A stretch of 64,000 nt of DNA from Bacteroidales bacterium (GCA_017962665.1 JAGCUU010000032.1:32455-96454), one strand, 5' to 3'. Counted from the first letter of the stretch, positions 53,838 through 61,626 are shown. Numbers and translations: made by a program. The notes: generated by a model from the letters alone, not told the origin.

Positions 53838-53980
53838 TTATTTATTGATTTGATCAATCCAGTTCGTGTCCCAATAATACAAATCCGCCTTTCGCTCGCC
53901 AAACTGAATCACCGGCAAGGTATTCTGGGCAAAGGACAGGCCCGACAATATTATCAACGTTGTAAAATAATACGTTTCAT
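53838..53980 (-). pseudogene. remnant of a small exported protein, frameshifted
   Basis: Reading the minus strand, ATG at 53980 gives MKRII and then hits TGA two codons after a one-base slip point near 53962. In the shifted frame a clear signal peptide and mature part continue (LIILSGLSFAQ, then VIQFGERKADLYYWDTNW) to a stop at 53838. The text resembles short T9SS-era exported proteins of Bacteroidales. The remainder of such a protein is absent, so it is a truncated remnant, or a sequencing error in a short gene. Confidence 0.5.
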
Positions 53981-54054
53981 GATTTATATATTGGGGAATG
54001 ATAAAAAAACGCAAAGTTATTATATATTATTTTATTGATTGTAAAATAAAAAAT

Positions 54055-54075
54055 TCTTTTAACTTTAACCTTTAC
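54055..54075 (+). repeat. heptamer array, three units, at the tgt 3' end
   Basis: Phased 7-mers TCTTTTA, ACTTTAA, CCTTTAC run up to the tgt stop codon. It is the only array in the window not directly upstream of a plus-strand start codon. Confidence 0.55.
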
Positions 54076-55205
54076 TATATCCTCGTCATTAATCTGTCAA
54101 TCACACTTGCTTTCCATGACGAATAATCTCCTTCTAAGATATGTTGCCGCGCTGTACGTACCAGCGACAGATAGAACGTAAGGTTATGTATAGAGGCAAT
54201 CTGCAGCCCGAGAAGCTCCTCCGACTTGATAAGATGATGAAGGTAGGCAAAGGTGTATTCCCTGTCTGATCGTGCCGACGACTGTGGATCAATAGGCTCG
54301 AAGCAGTGTTCCCATTTTTTGTTTTTGATGTTGACGGTGCCGCTCCAAGTGAAGAGCATCCCGTTGCGTCCGTTGCGGGTAGGCATGACGCAGTCGAACA
54401 TGTCCACACCGCGCTCTATGGCTTCGAGGATATTGGCTGGAGTGCCCACACCCATCAGATAGCGGGGTCGGTCGACAGGGAGGATGGCGTTGACGACCTC
54501 AATCATCTGGTACATCACCTCTGTGGGTTCTCCAACAGCGAGACCTCCGATGGCGTAGCCAACACAGTCTTTCGATGCCGCATGCTCGGCGCTTATACGC
54601 CTTAGCTCAGGATACTTGCATCCCTGCACTATCGGGAACAGTGCCTGTCTGTGCCCGTAAACTGGTTCGGTCTCTTTGAAACGTTTCACACAACGGTCCA
54701 GCCATCTATGGGTGAGCTCCATGGATTTCTTAGCGTAAGGGTAGGGGGATTCTCCTGGAGGACACTCGTCGAAAGCCATCATGATGTCGCTGCCTATCAT
54801 GCGTTGAATGTCAATCACATTCTCTGGAGTGAAGGTATGTTTGGAGCCATCTATATGTGATTTGAATGTGCACCCTTCCTCCTTGATTTTGCGGTTCTCG
54901 GCGAGCGAGAACACCTGGAAACCGCCGCTATCGGTAAGTATTGGACGCTCCCATCCCATAAACCGGTGAAGTCCGCCGGCCCTGTGCAGAGTATCGGTGC
55001 CTGGACGCAGATAGAGATGGTATGTGTTCCCAAGTATTATTTTTGCATCAATATCGGAGACCAACTCGCTCTGGTGTACTGCCTTAACGCTGCCCACCGT
55101 CCCTACAGGCATGAAGATTGGTGTAGGGATGTCGCCGTGGTCGGTATGAAGCAGGCCGGCGCGAGCATTGGTCATGGTGTCGGTTTTGATGAGGTCAAAT
55201 GACAT
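54075..55205 (-). CDS. tgt: queuine/preQ1 tRNA-guanine transglycosylase
   Basis: A 376-residue TIM-barrel enzyme that exchanges guanine-34 of GUN-anticodon tRNAs for preQ1. Key pieces are FMPVGTVGSVKAV, ILGNTYHLYLRPG, LTDSGGFQVFSL, the nucleophile region GVDMFDCVMPTRNGRNG and IGGLAVGE. Unlike E. coli Tgt, no CxCxxC zinc motif is present after GTVNIKNKKW; the equivalent region is EHCFEPIDPQSSARSD with a single Cys, before IHNLTFYLSLV. This looks to be the zinc-poor Bacteroidota form. It is transcribed from a promoter at 55328-55335. Confidence 0.93.
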   Translation of the reverse strand: MSFDLIKTDTMTNARAGLLHTDHGDIPTPIFMPVGTVGSVKAVHQSELVSDIDAKIILGNTYHLYLRPGTDTLHRAGGLHRFMGWERPILTDSGGFQVFSLAENRKIKEEGCTFKSHIDGSKHTFTPENVIDIQRMIGSDIMMAFDECPPGESPYPYAKKSMELTHRWLDRCVKRFKETEPVYGHRQALFPIVQGCKYPELRRISAEHAASKDCVGYAIGGLAVGEPTEVMYQMIEVVNAILPVDRPRYLMGVGTPANILEAIERGVDMFDCVMPTRNGRNGMLFTWSGTVNIKNKKWEHCFEPIDPQSSARSDREYTFAYLHHLIKSEELLGLQIASIHNLTFYLSLVRTARQHILEGDYSSWKASVIDRLMTRI

Positions 55206-55327
55206 GGGGAAGAATTCTAAAAAAGATAAAAGCGTTTACAGGTAACTGACCGAAAGAAAAGAATAACTTGTTTTGTATCATGCGCTGGCATGACAAGCTG
55301 TTGATAAATTGTTTTTAAAATCAAGTG

Positions 55328-55365
55328 CAAAGGTACATCTTTTTTTGAAAATATAGGTACTTTTG
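55328..55365. promoter_or_regulatory. divergent promoter pair (tgt / GT2)
   Basis: Minus strand 55328-55335 reads TACCTTTG for tgt, with a leader of about 115 bases. Plus strand 55358-55365 reads TACTTTTG for the glycosyltransferase, 21 bases before its ATG at 55387. Confidence 0.65.
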
Positions 55366-55386
55366 TAAAATCAAAAATAAAGAGAA

Positions 55387-56532
55387 ATGGATTTTACCAA
55401 TGTGTTAAACAGTACATATACACTGGTTTTATTGGTGTGCCTACTGCTCTCTTTTGTCCTGTTATGCCTTTATTACGGCCTTGTATGGATGAAAGTCGGT
55501 CTGAAGAGCAGAAAGGGGACGGGTAATGAATCCACCGAGCTGCCCTCTGTGTCGGTAGTGATGGTGGCCCACAACGAGGCAGAGATGCTAAAGAAAAGCC
55601 TTCCCTACCTTTTGGAGCAAGACTATCCTGACTTTGAGGTGGTGGTAGTGGACTACCTTTCGCAGGACGACACAAAATTTGTGCTTAGAGTGTGTAAGGA
55701 AAACTACAGCTGTCTGAAACCTATCAGCTTCCATGAAGATGTCAACATGTTCAAAGGAAAGAAATATCCGCTTTCCATTGGCATTAAATCGGCCACAAAG
55801 GATGTCATTCTTCTTACCGACCCCGACTGCGTCCCGTCCGGATTCGACTGGATAAGGACAATGGTAAGCGGCTACAGGCATGGTGTCGACATGGTGCTTG
55901 GTTATGGCATGCTGACCGGCGGCAAGGGACTGCTCGGCGACATGCAACAATACGAGAACATGACTTTCAGCGCCTCCTATCTTGGCATGGCTCTGATGGG
56001 AGTCCCTTATGCAGGAATGGGACGCAACCTCTCATACAAGAGAAAGTTCTTCTTCGACCAGGAGGGATTTATCAGCCACTATAGTATTCCCGATGGCGCC
56101 GACGACTTGTTCGTCAACCAAAACGCCAAAAAGGAAAACACCGCCGTAATGCTTGATTACAATGGTGCAGTCAATTGCGAGGCTCGTGAAACGATGCACC
56201 AATGGCACCAGGACCGTCTGCACCGCTACGCCACACACCGTCTTTACAAGCCTGCACACAAGATGATTCTGTCTGTTTACCCAGCATCCCAGTATCTTTT
56301 TCTTGCCTCGATTCTATGGCTTTGGATTGGCGCACTTTTCCCATGGCAAATACTGGCAGCAGTGCTTGCCGTGAAAATCGCATGGCAAATTATTTGTGCA
56401 TATCATCTTGCCAAAGTGTTTAAAGTCAATAGAGTGCAATATTTTTCACCTTTTTTGGAACTTTATTTTCTTATTACAAATACTTTTTTAACGTTCTTTG
56501 CGTTACGTAAGAAAAATAAACAATGGAGGTGA
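55387..56532 (+). CDS. family 2 glycosyltransferase, membrane-bound
   Basis: A 381-residue GT-A enzyme. An N-terminal TM helix (YTLVLLVCLLLSFVLLCLYYG) is followed by the GT2 domain: VSVVMVAHNEAEMLKKSLPYL, DLSQDDT-type acidic region (VVVVDYLSQDDTKF), TDPDCVPSG (DxD-like) and a QWHQDRLHRYATHR motif in place of QxxRW. Two or three C-terminal TM helices follow. It transfers a sugar at the inner-membrane cytoplasmic face; substrate is unknown. Its last 10 bases overlap the sigma factor gene. Confidence 0.87.
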   Translation: MDFTNVLNSTYTLVLLVCLLLSFVLLCLYYGLVWMKVGLKSRKGTGNESTELPSVSVVMVAHNEAEMLKKSLPYLLEQDYPDFEVVVVDYLSQDDTKFVLRVCKENYSCLKPISFHEDVNMFKGKKYPLSIGIKSATKDVILLTDPDCVPSGFDWIRTMVSGYRHGVDMVLGYGMLTGGKGLLGDMQQYENMTFSASYLGMALMGVPYAGMGRNLSYKRKFFFDQEGFISHYSIPDGADDLFVNQNAKKENTAVMLDYNGAVNCEARETMHQWHQDRLHRYATHRLYKPAHKMILSVYPASQYLFLASILWLWIGALFPWQILAAVLAVKIAWQIICAYHLAKVFKVNRVQYFSPFLELYFLITNTFLTFFALRKKNKQWR

Positions 56533-57134
56533 ACGCTCAATTGACGACCGATAAGGCGCAAAGGGACTACCAGCTGGTATGCCGTGCCAGGGAGCACGGC
56601 GACGAGCGTGCATATGCTGACCTGATGCGTATGTACAAGGAGCCGATATACCTTATGTTGCTCAAGATGACCAACAACCCCACCGAGGCCGACGACCTGA
56701 CAATCGAGGCTTTCGGCAAAGCTTTCGCCTCGCTGCACCTCTACACACCAACCCATGCTTTCAGCACATGGCTCTTCTCGATAGCATCGAACAACTGCGT
56801 TGACTTTATCCGTAAGAAAAGGCTACAGACTGTCTATCTCGACGACATACGCACCTGTACCGGAAACGACGCATACGAATACCCCATTCCGTCTGAATCA
56901 CACAATCCTGAGGAAAACATCATCCACGAACAGAGAATACAGATGCTTCGCGACGTGGTGCGACAACTGAAACCTCGTTACCGTAGACTTGTTGAGCTGC
57001 GTTACTTTGAGGAAAAATCGTACGAGGAAATCGCCGAAGAGATGGCTATGCCTCTCGGGACGGTGAAAGTGCAGCTCTTCAGAGCCCGCGACCTGCTTCA
57101 TAACATCCTCTCTGCGAAAAAGGATGTGATATAA
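56523..57134 (+). CDS. ECF-type RNA polymerase sigma factor
   Basis: A 203-residue sigma-70 family regulator with only regions 2 and 4. Region 2 is seen in ADDLTIEAFGKAFASLHLY and FSTWLFSIASNNCVDFIRKK; region 4 in RYRRLVELRYFEEKSYEEIAEEM followed by PLGTVKVQLFRARDLL, the helix-turn-helix that reads the -35 region. No anti-sigma gene is adjacent, though the outer-membrane protein gene after it could be a target. It overlaps the GT2 gene by 10 nt, so the pair is co-transcribed. Confidence 0.92.
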   Translation: MEVNAQLTTDKAQRDYQLVCRAREHGDERAYADLMRMYKEPIYLMLLKMTNNPTEADDLTIEAFGKAFASLHLYTPTHAFSTWLFSIASNNCVDFIRKKRLQTVYLDDIRTCTGNDAYEYPIPSESHNPEENIIHEQRIQMLRDVVRQLKPRYRRLVELRYFEEKSYEEIAEEMAMPLGTVKVQLFRARDLLHNILSAKKDVI

Positions 57135-57141
57135 CTAAGAA

Positions 57142-57176
57142 CCAATGACCATTAACCTTTAACCCTTAACCATTAA
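57142..57176 (+). repeat. heptamer array, five units, upstream of the outer-membrane gene
   Basis: Phased 7-mers CCAATGA, CCATTAA, CCTTTAA, CCCTTAA, CCATTAA lie between the sigma factor stop and the outer-membrane protein. Confidence 0.8.
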
Positions 57177-57232
57177 CAGACTTCGACTCTAAAACCCCAT
57201 ATATAAAACATCTACTTTGCGGTATCTTTTTA

Positions 57233-58087
57233 TTGCAAGGTTTATTTTTTGCCACTGCGGGCAGTTTGTCTGCGCAAGGGGTGTTGCGTGGTCTCTCGCT
57301 TACTGTCGATGTCGGCGTGCTGCGTCCAGACAACTATGCGGCGAATTTCTATAATGGCTCCCCGACAAATGTCAACACCTTGAACCGAATCCTTTATAGC
57401 GAGACCTATGGAAACCAGATATGGAACAACCTGACCACACAGGACCTTATAGGCAGCTCCGTGGCGAACTATAACCAAATCACCGTTGCCGAATACGGTG
57501 ACATGTACTATAAGCTTGCATTACAGCTCGGCATGGGGTTCCGCTACGATTATGAAAACAGCAACTGGGCTTGGAACACACGTTTCGACTATGCCAAACT
57601 GCATGCCCAGGGTGCTGTGTTGCTCAATAGCGGACACGGCACAGCGTATCTCACCAACCAAAACCGCTATGTCGTATGCCCCACGGCAGGTGTGGAAGAA
57701 CGTATTTATATAGATTTAGGTGTCATTCGGAAATTCAAGAGCTATCACGGCATCGATTTCGAGCTTACCCTGGGTGGAAACCTCAACAACACCAAGGTTG
57801 AGAGTAGCGACATCAGCATCGGCGGAGTCACCTACAGCATCCTCGACATTTGGGGAGGAAACAGTCCTTCATCCTACGTAGCGAGTTACGAATACATCAA
57901 CCAGGGAGGTATAGGTTATGGAGGATATGCCTCGGCGGCGGTGGGATTCACTCTCCCCATAGGCACTGCGATGTGGCTCGCCTACACCTTCCACTACAAC
58001 AAGGTAAACCTGCAAGGCTACGAATCGTTTGCAATGCATCATGCCGTGAACCTCAACGTCGCCATCAACAATTTCTCCTTCTTTTGA
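57233..58087 (+). CDS. putative outer-membrane beta-barrel protein, start unresolved
   Basis: About 284 residues from a TTG at 57233. The mature part is rich in aromatic-flanked strands with Gly turns (MYYKLALQLGMGFRYDY, YGGYASAAVGFTLPIG, AMWLAYTFHYNKVNLQ) and ends in NFSFF, as in outer-membrane barrels. The true start is unclear: the frame is open upstream to a TAA near 57167 and contains no ATG. An ATA at 57203 followed by KHLLCGIFLLQGLFFATAG would give a normal signal peptide, as if ATG had mutated to ATA. The barrel probably sits in the outer membrane; function is unknown. Confidence 0.6.
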   Translation: MQGLFFATAGSLSAQGVLRGLSLTVDVGVLRPDNYAANFYNGSPTNVNTLNRILYSETYGNQIWNNLTTQDLIGSSVANYNQITVAEYGDMYYKLALQLGMGFRYDYENSNWAWNTRFDYAKLHAQGAVLLNSGHGTAYLTNQNRYVVCPTAGVEERIYIDLGVIRKFKSYHGIDFELTLGGNLNNTKVESSDISIGGVTYSILDIWGGNSPSSYVASYEYINQGGIGYGGYASAAVGFTLPIGTAMWLAYTFHYNKVNLQGYESFAMHHAVNLNVAINNFSFF

Positions 58088-58131
58088 AATCATACATGAA
58101 TCTCAATAAGAAAATTTTTTTTTAAATAAAA

Positions 58132-58166
58132 ACATTAAACCTTAAACGTTAAACATTAACCTTCAC
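58132..58166 (+). repeat. heptamer array, five units, upstream of GNAT
   Basis: Phased 7-mers ACATTAA, ACCTTAA, ACGTTAA, ACATTAA, CCTTCAC end 8 bases before the acetyltransferase ATG. Confidence 0.8.
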
Positions 58167-58174
58167 ATAAAAAA

Positions 58175-58708
58175 ATGATAGAATTCGAACCTTTGTCTGA
58201 AAGCAGACATCACCATTTTGCCAAAGAGCTCCTCGAATCGGCTTTCCCCGAAGAGGAGCGCCCTCCGTTTAGTAGCCTCGAGGACCGTGACGAACGTTTC
58301 CATTTTCTTGTCGCCACATTCGACGACGAGCCACTTGGAATACTGACATACTGGGTCTTCGAGGAATTTGCATTCATTGAACATTTTGCCATTGACAAAG
58401 AGTTCCGCAACCGTGGTCTTGGAAAGGCAACGATGCTGAGCTTCTTGTCACAGTATCCAGACCAGGTAGTCCTTGAGACTGAAATCCCTTCGACGGAACA
58501 GGCCGACCACCGTCTCGAATTTTATACCGATCTTGGCTTCACACGCAACCCGCAGGAATATTGGCAACCTTCGTACCACAAGAAAGACAAGCTCTCACTG
58601 CAAATGATAGTCATGTCTAAATATGAGCTGGACGATGGTGAATTTGACGAGATGAGAGATATATTATACCGCGAAGTATACCACTATAAAGCTTATAAGA
58701 AAAATTAA
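58175..58708 (+). CDS. GNAT family N-acetyltransferase
   Basis: A 177-residue GNAT enzyme. The acetyl-CoA binding motif A is visible in EHFAIDKEFRNRGLGKATMLSFL (the RNRGLG loop), with preceding strands LGILTYWVFEEFAFI. Domain length is normal and a charged C-terminal extension (EMRDILYREVYHYKAYKKN) adds about 30 residues. Substrate is unknown. It stands between the beta-barrel gene and tRNA-Arg and is likely co-transcribed with nothing downstream. Confidence 0.85.
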   Translation: MIEFEPLSESRHHHFAKELLESAFPEEERPPFSSLEDRDERFHFLVATFDDEPLGILTYWVFEEFAFIEHFAIDKEFRNRGLGKATMLSFLSQYPDQVVLETEIPSTEQADHRLEFYTDLGFTRNPQEYWQPSYHKKDKLSLQMIVMSKYELDDGEFDEMRDILYREVYHYKAYKKN

Positions 58709-58798
58709 TTTTTAGTTTTAAAATCTTTTAAATTAATTATATAAATATTATTTTGAGCTGCAGAGCAAAAAAAAATTTGCCAGTATAAAAAATGTACG

Positions 58799-58806
58799 TA
58801 TCTTTG
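58799..58806 (+). promoter_or_regulatory. tRNA-Arg promoter, -7 box
   Basis: TATCTTTG lies 16 bases before the tRNA 5' end and matches the consensus closely. Confidence 0.65.
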
Positions 58807-58822
58807 CAACTCGAAAAACGAT

Positions 58823-58896
58823 GGCTCCTTAGCTCAACTGAATAGAGCATCTGACTACGGATCAGAAGGTTGCAGGTTTGAATCCTGCAGGAGTCA
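58823..58896 (+). tRNA. tRNA-Arg (ACG anticodon)
   Basis: A 74-nt cloverleaf. Acceptor arms GGCTCCT and AGGAGTC pair with one G-U; the D stem is GCTC/GAGC. The anticodon stem TCTGA/TCAGA encloses loop CTACGGA, giving anticodon ACG (34-36). The T arm is GCAGG-TTTGAAT-CCTGC, with discriminator A at 58896. CCA is not encoded, so it must be added. The anticodon A would be edited to inosine by TadA to read CGN codons. Confidence 0.96.
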
Positions 58897-58901
58897 CAGA
58901 G

Positions 58902-58929
58902 AAAAGAGAGGAAAAATTCCTCTCTTTTT
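58902..58929 (+). terminator. intrinsic terminator after tRNA-Arg
   Basis: A perfect 12-bp stem, AAAAGAGAGGAA with TTCCTCTCTTTT around a three-A loop, ends in T. It lies 6 bases past the tRNA. Confidence 0.85.
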
Positions 58930-58991
58930 CATTTTTTAGTATTCGTCCTTTCGCTTTTTCCGCAATAGGGAAAATTCAAAAACACACTATA

Positions 58992-59645
58992 ATGAATATA
59001 GAAGAGCGACTATTTGCCATGCAGGACATTCGCTATCGCGAATTTCACAAGGGGCTTGTGCCCGGAATGCCGGAAGACTACATCATCGGTGTGCGTATGC
59101 CGGATTTGCGACGTCTTGCCAAAGAGATCGAGGCTGAGCCACTACTATCCACTTTGCCGCACCGTTACTATGAGGAAAATCAGTTACATGCCATATTGCT
59201 TAGTGGCATGAAAGATTTTGACCAATGCTTAAAACAGGTCGAACGCTTCCTGCCATACGTCAACAACTGGGCCACATGTGATGGGTTGCGTCCCCGTTGT
59301 TTTGCAAAGCATACCGACGATCTGCAGAAATATATACTGCGGTGGCTTGAGGACAAACACGAGTATACTGTTCGTTTTGGCATCGGCATATTGGAGGCCT
59401 TTTATCTTGACAAAGCATTCAAAAAGGAACAGCTGAAATGGGTGGCAAATATTCGACGAGAGGAGTACTATATAAAAATGATGCAAGCCTGGTATTTTGC
59501 CACTGCATTGGCTAAGCAATGGGATGCAACTTTTCCAATAATGTCCACGCTGCCGGACTGGGTACGTCGCAAAACCATACAGAAAGCCTGTGAGAGCTAC
59601 CGCGTCAGCGACAAGAACAAATCGACTCTGAGAACGATTTTATAA
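58992..59645 (+). CDS. DNA alkylation repair (AlkD-like) HEAT-repeat protein
   Basis: A 217-residue all-alpha protein of the AlkD/ALK family, which removes bulky or charged alkylated bases without base flipping. The pattern includes FHKGLVPGMPEDYIIGVRMPDLRRLAKE, SGMKDFDQCLKQVERFLPYVNNWATCDGL and YTVRFGIGILEAFYLD, which carry the family signature helices. The ATG at 58992 is chosen; the frame extends upstream through the terminator and tRNA. Length is close to AlkD (about 230). Confidence 0.85.
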   Translation: MNIEERLFAMQDIRYREFHKGLVPGMPEDYIIGVRMPDLRRLAKEIEAEPLLSTLPHRYYEENQLHAILLSGMKDFDQCLKQVERFLPYVNNWATCDGLRPRCFAKHTDDLQKYILRWLEDKHEYTVRFGIGILEAFYLDKAFKKEQLKWVANIRREEYYIKMMQAWYFATALAKQWDATFPIMSTLPDWVRRKTIQKACESYRVSDKNKSTLRTIL

Positions 59646-59920
59646 AAAGACTGCATCAATCTTGATTGTCCCACAGTAATGAAAAACAGGACGTCAATCA
59701 AATCGGGACAACTGTAAACGAAAACAGGTAAACATAACAAAAAGCGTAAACCGAAACAGTTATAGTGTAAACCCGATTAGAGATATTAAACAAACACCGT
59801 TAACCAATTCAGTTTTGCTGAGGCGTCGGCGAGGCCGACAACCATCCCAAATCTGTCAACCAATTTCAGGGAAAGTCAACCTGGGCGAAAAGCAGTTACA
59901 TTTATACTATGAAATAACGC

Positions 59921-59969
59921 TGAGTTTTTTCCAAAATCTTCAAAAAATGACAATTTTGGAAAAAACTCA
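59921..59969. repeat. perfect 17-bp inverted repeat with 15-base spacer
   Basis: TGAGTTTTTTCCAAAAT at 59921-59937 is exactly the reverse complement of 59953-59969. It is too far from any 3' end to be an obvious terminator and has no flanking T run; it may be the end of a mobile element or a binding site. Confidence 0.85.
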
Positions 59970-60137
59970 ACCCGATTATCAAAGAATAGGGTCATCTTAT
60001 CTCACCCATTTGCATTTCGCGTTTACTTCCCACATTTCCCCCTCCAAATTCCAGTGTGAATTGCCCCAAAAATTCAGCGATCCATCTTCCATCATCCATC
60101 CTCCTGCGGCCTCTTTTTGTCTTTGAGGAAATTGTTT

Positions 60138-60185
60138 TTGCTGTTTCAGAAAGATTGCGTATCTTTGCAAATTGAAAAATAGGTA
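60138..60185 (+). repeat. promoter-containing direct repeat, copy 1 (left of ATPase)
   Basis: About 48 bases closely matching 61627-61674 on the other side of the ATPase gene; both contain TTGCGTAT, a TAnnTTTG box (60160-60167 here) and GCAAATTGAAAAA. It also offers a promoter. Confidence 0.75.
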
Positions 60186-60213
60186 TTTAAATTGCGAACC
60201 TATTTATTTGGAT

Positions 60214-60290
60214 GCAAAATAGTGCAATTTGAATGTTCAAAAATTGCAAAACAATGCAATCTGTATCATGTAAATTTGCAAAATAATGCA
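60214..60290 (+). repeat. three 13-bp iterons at exact 32-bp period
   Basis: GCAAAATAGTGCA at 60214, GCAAAACAATGCA at 60246 and GCAAAATAATGCA at 60278; consensus GCAAAAYARTGCA. The 32-bp spacing is close to three helical turns, so the sites lie on one face of DNA. The third overlaps the expected -33 region of the ATPase promoter. Likely an operator array for a DNA-binding regulator. Confidence 0.8.
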
Positions 60291-60309
60291 GTATGTGAAA
60301 AATATTTCT

Positions 60310-60317
60310 TATCTTTG
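60310..60317 (+). promoter_or_regulatory. ATPase promoter, -7 box
   Basis: TATCTTTG lies 20 bases before the ATG at 60338, with TTTG at 60275-60278 at the -33 position, inside the iteron array. Confidence 0.7.
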
Positions 60318-60337
60318 CACCGCAATTTGATAAAAAT

Positions 60338-61618
60338 ATGATAGACAAACGGACACTGGAATTCATTCTCTCCGACCAACAGGAGGAACTCGAAGCAAAG
60401 ACGCAGGAAACACTGTGCCACAGGCGCGAAGAAGCGCTCGTCGATTTGAAAAGCACTCAGGCGCAGGTGGTGATAGGCGTGAGGCGCAGCGGCAAGTCGA
60501 CACTCTGCTACCAGGCGGTGCAGAGCAATGGCGGCAAGTTTGCCTACGTCGACTTCGACGACGAGCGGCTGGCCGACATCGAGGCAAAACAGTTGAACGA
60601 TGTGCTGGAGGTGCTCTATAAGATTTATGGCGACTTCCAATACCTCTTCCTTGACGAAATACAGAACGTCAACGGCTGGCACCTCTTCGTGAACCGTATG
60701 CTTCGGAAGAAGATGCACGTGATTATCACTGGCTCCAACGCCAAGTTGCTCAGCGGTGAGCTGGCCACACACCTCTCGGGGCGCAACAAGGAAATTCCAC
60801 TCTATCCTTTTTCATTCAATGAGTTCTGTATTATGAAACAGGTGGATACCGTGCGTCGTACCACCAAGGCTGAAGCTTTCCGCAGGGCGGCCTTTGATGA
60901 CTATCTGAAACAAGGTGGCTTCCCCGAGTTGCTGACCATCGAGGACAACAAAGGCTATGTAGGCACCCTCGTGGACAACATCCTGAAACGCGACATCGAG
61001 CAGCGCTATAAGATATCCTACAAGGCAGCCTTCGAGCAGCTTTCGCATCACCTGCTGAATGTGGCACCCACCGTGGTTGTCGTCAAAGACCTTGCGAAAC
61101 TCTTCAACATCAAGTCCGAGAACACCGTCAAGAACTATGTGAAATACCTGAAGGAGGCCTACCTGCTGACAGGTATCCAGAAGTATTCGCAGAAGAGCCG
61201 TCGGCGGGTGGTGCAGGAGAAGTACTACGCCGTCGATGTGGCGATGATGGACCAACGCGAGAACGCTTTTGCGGGCGAGAACCTGGGGCACAGGCTGGAA
61301 ACCATTGTGGCCATCCATTTGAAGCGGAAATGCAAGATGGAGGACCTTGATGTGTATTACCTCAACGACCGTTCAGGCGAGTGCGACTTCGTTGCCTGCA
61401 AGGGGAACCAGGTCGTTCAGGCCATCCAGGTGTCCTACGACATCTCGGCCGAGAAGACCCGCAAGCGGGAGATCAACGGACTCCTGTTGGCCGCTCGTCA
61501 AACGGGATGCAACAACCTGCTGTTGCTCACCGACCACGAGAGCGAAGAGATTGACATGAACGGCCACCATATCAAGGTGCAGCCCGTTTACGAGTGGAGC
61601 CTCGAACTGGGAGTATGA
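60338..61618 (+). CDS. AAA-type ATPase with DUF4143
   Basis: A 426-residue ATP-binding protein. Walker A is VVIGVRRSGKST; Walker B is YLFLDEIQNV; an arginine-finger-like region follows in TGSNAKLLSGELATHLSGR. The C-terminal DUF4143 part includes NLGHRLETIVAIHLKRKC and DLDVYYLNDRSGECDFV, whose Glu-Asp residues resemble a degraded PD-(D/E)xK nuclease fold. Such genes are numerous and mobile in Bacteroidota; their function is undefined, with defence or mobile-element roles suspected. Codon use is clearly more GC-rich than in the surrounding DNA, a sign of transfer. Confidence 0.87.
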   Translation: MIDKRTLEFILSDQQEELEAKTQETLCHRREEALVDLKSTQAQVVIGVRRSGKSTLCYQAVQSNGGKFAYVDFDDERLADIEAKQLNDVLEVLYKIYGDFQYLFLDEIQNVNGWHLFVNRMLRKKMHVIITGSNAKLLSGELATHLSGRNKEIPLYPFSFNEFCIMKQVDTVRRTTKAEAFRRAAFDDYLKQGGFPELLTIEDNKGYVGTLVDNILKRDIEQRYKISYKAAFEQLSHHLLNVAPTVVVVKDLAKLFNIKSENTVKNYVKYLKEAYLLTGIQKYSQKSRRRVVQEKYYAVDVAMMDQRENAFAGENLGHRLETIVAIHLKRKCKMEDLDVYYLNDRSGECDFVACKGNQVVQAIQVSYDISAEKTRKREINGLLLAARQTGCNNLLLLTDHESEEIDMNGHHIKVQPVYEWSLELGV

Positions 61619-61626
61619 TAGCCATT

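Larger units (their letters stand above)
59646..60337. other. 691-bp region without a supported gene
   Basis: No credible coding sequence. It holds a GTCGGC/GCCGAC hairpin at 59825-59839, a 17-bp inverted repeat at 59921-59969, a promoter-like repeat at 60138-60185, AAATAGGT/ACCTATTT arms near 60177-60206 and three iterons at 60214-60290. A 103-codon frame at 59815-60126 lies across the hairpins and is not supported. Confidence 0.7.

Noticed and set aside
59815-60126. 103-codon plus-strand frame in the intergenic region
   Set aside because: It spans two hairpins and ends in low-complexity text; no start signal, promoter or domain supports it.
60214-60290. Possible CRISPR array (regular 32-bp spacing)
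   Set aside because: Repeats are only 13 bp and imperfect, there are three of them, spacers of 19 bp partly resemble each other, and no cas genes are near. Operator iterons fit better.
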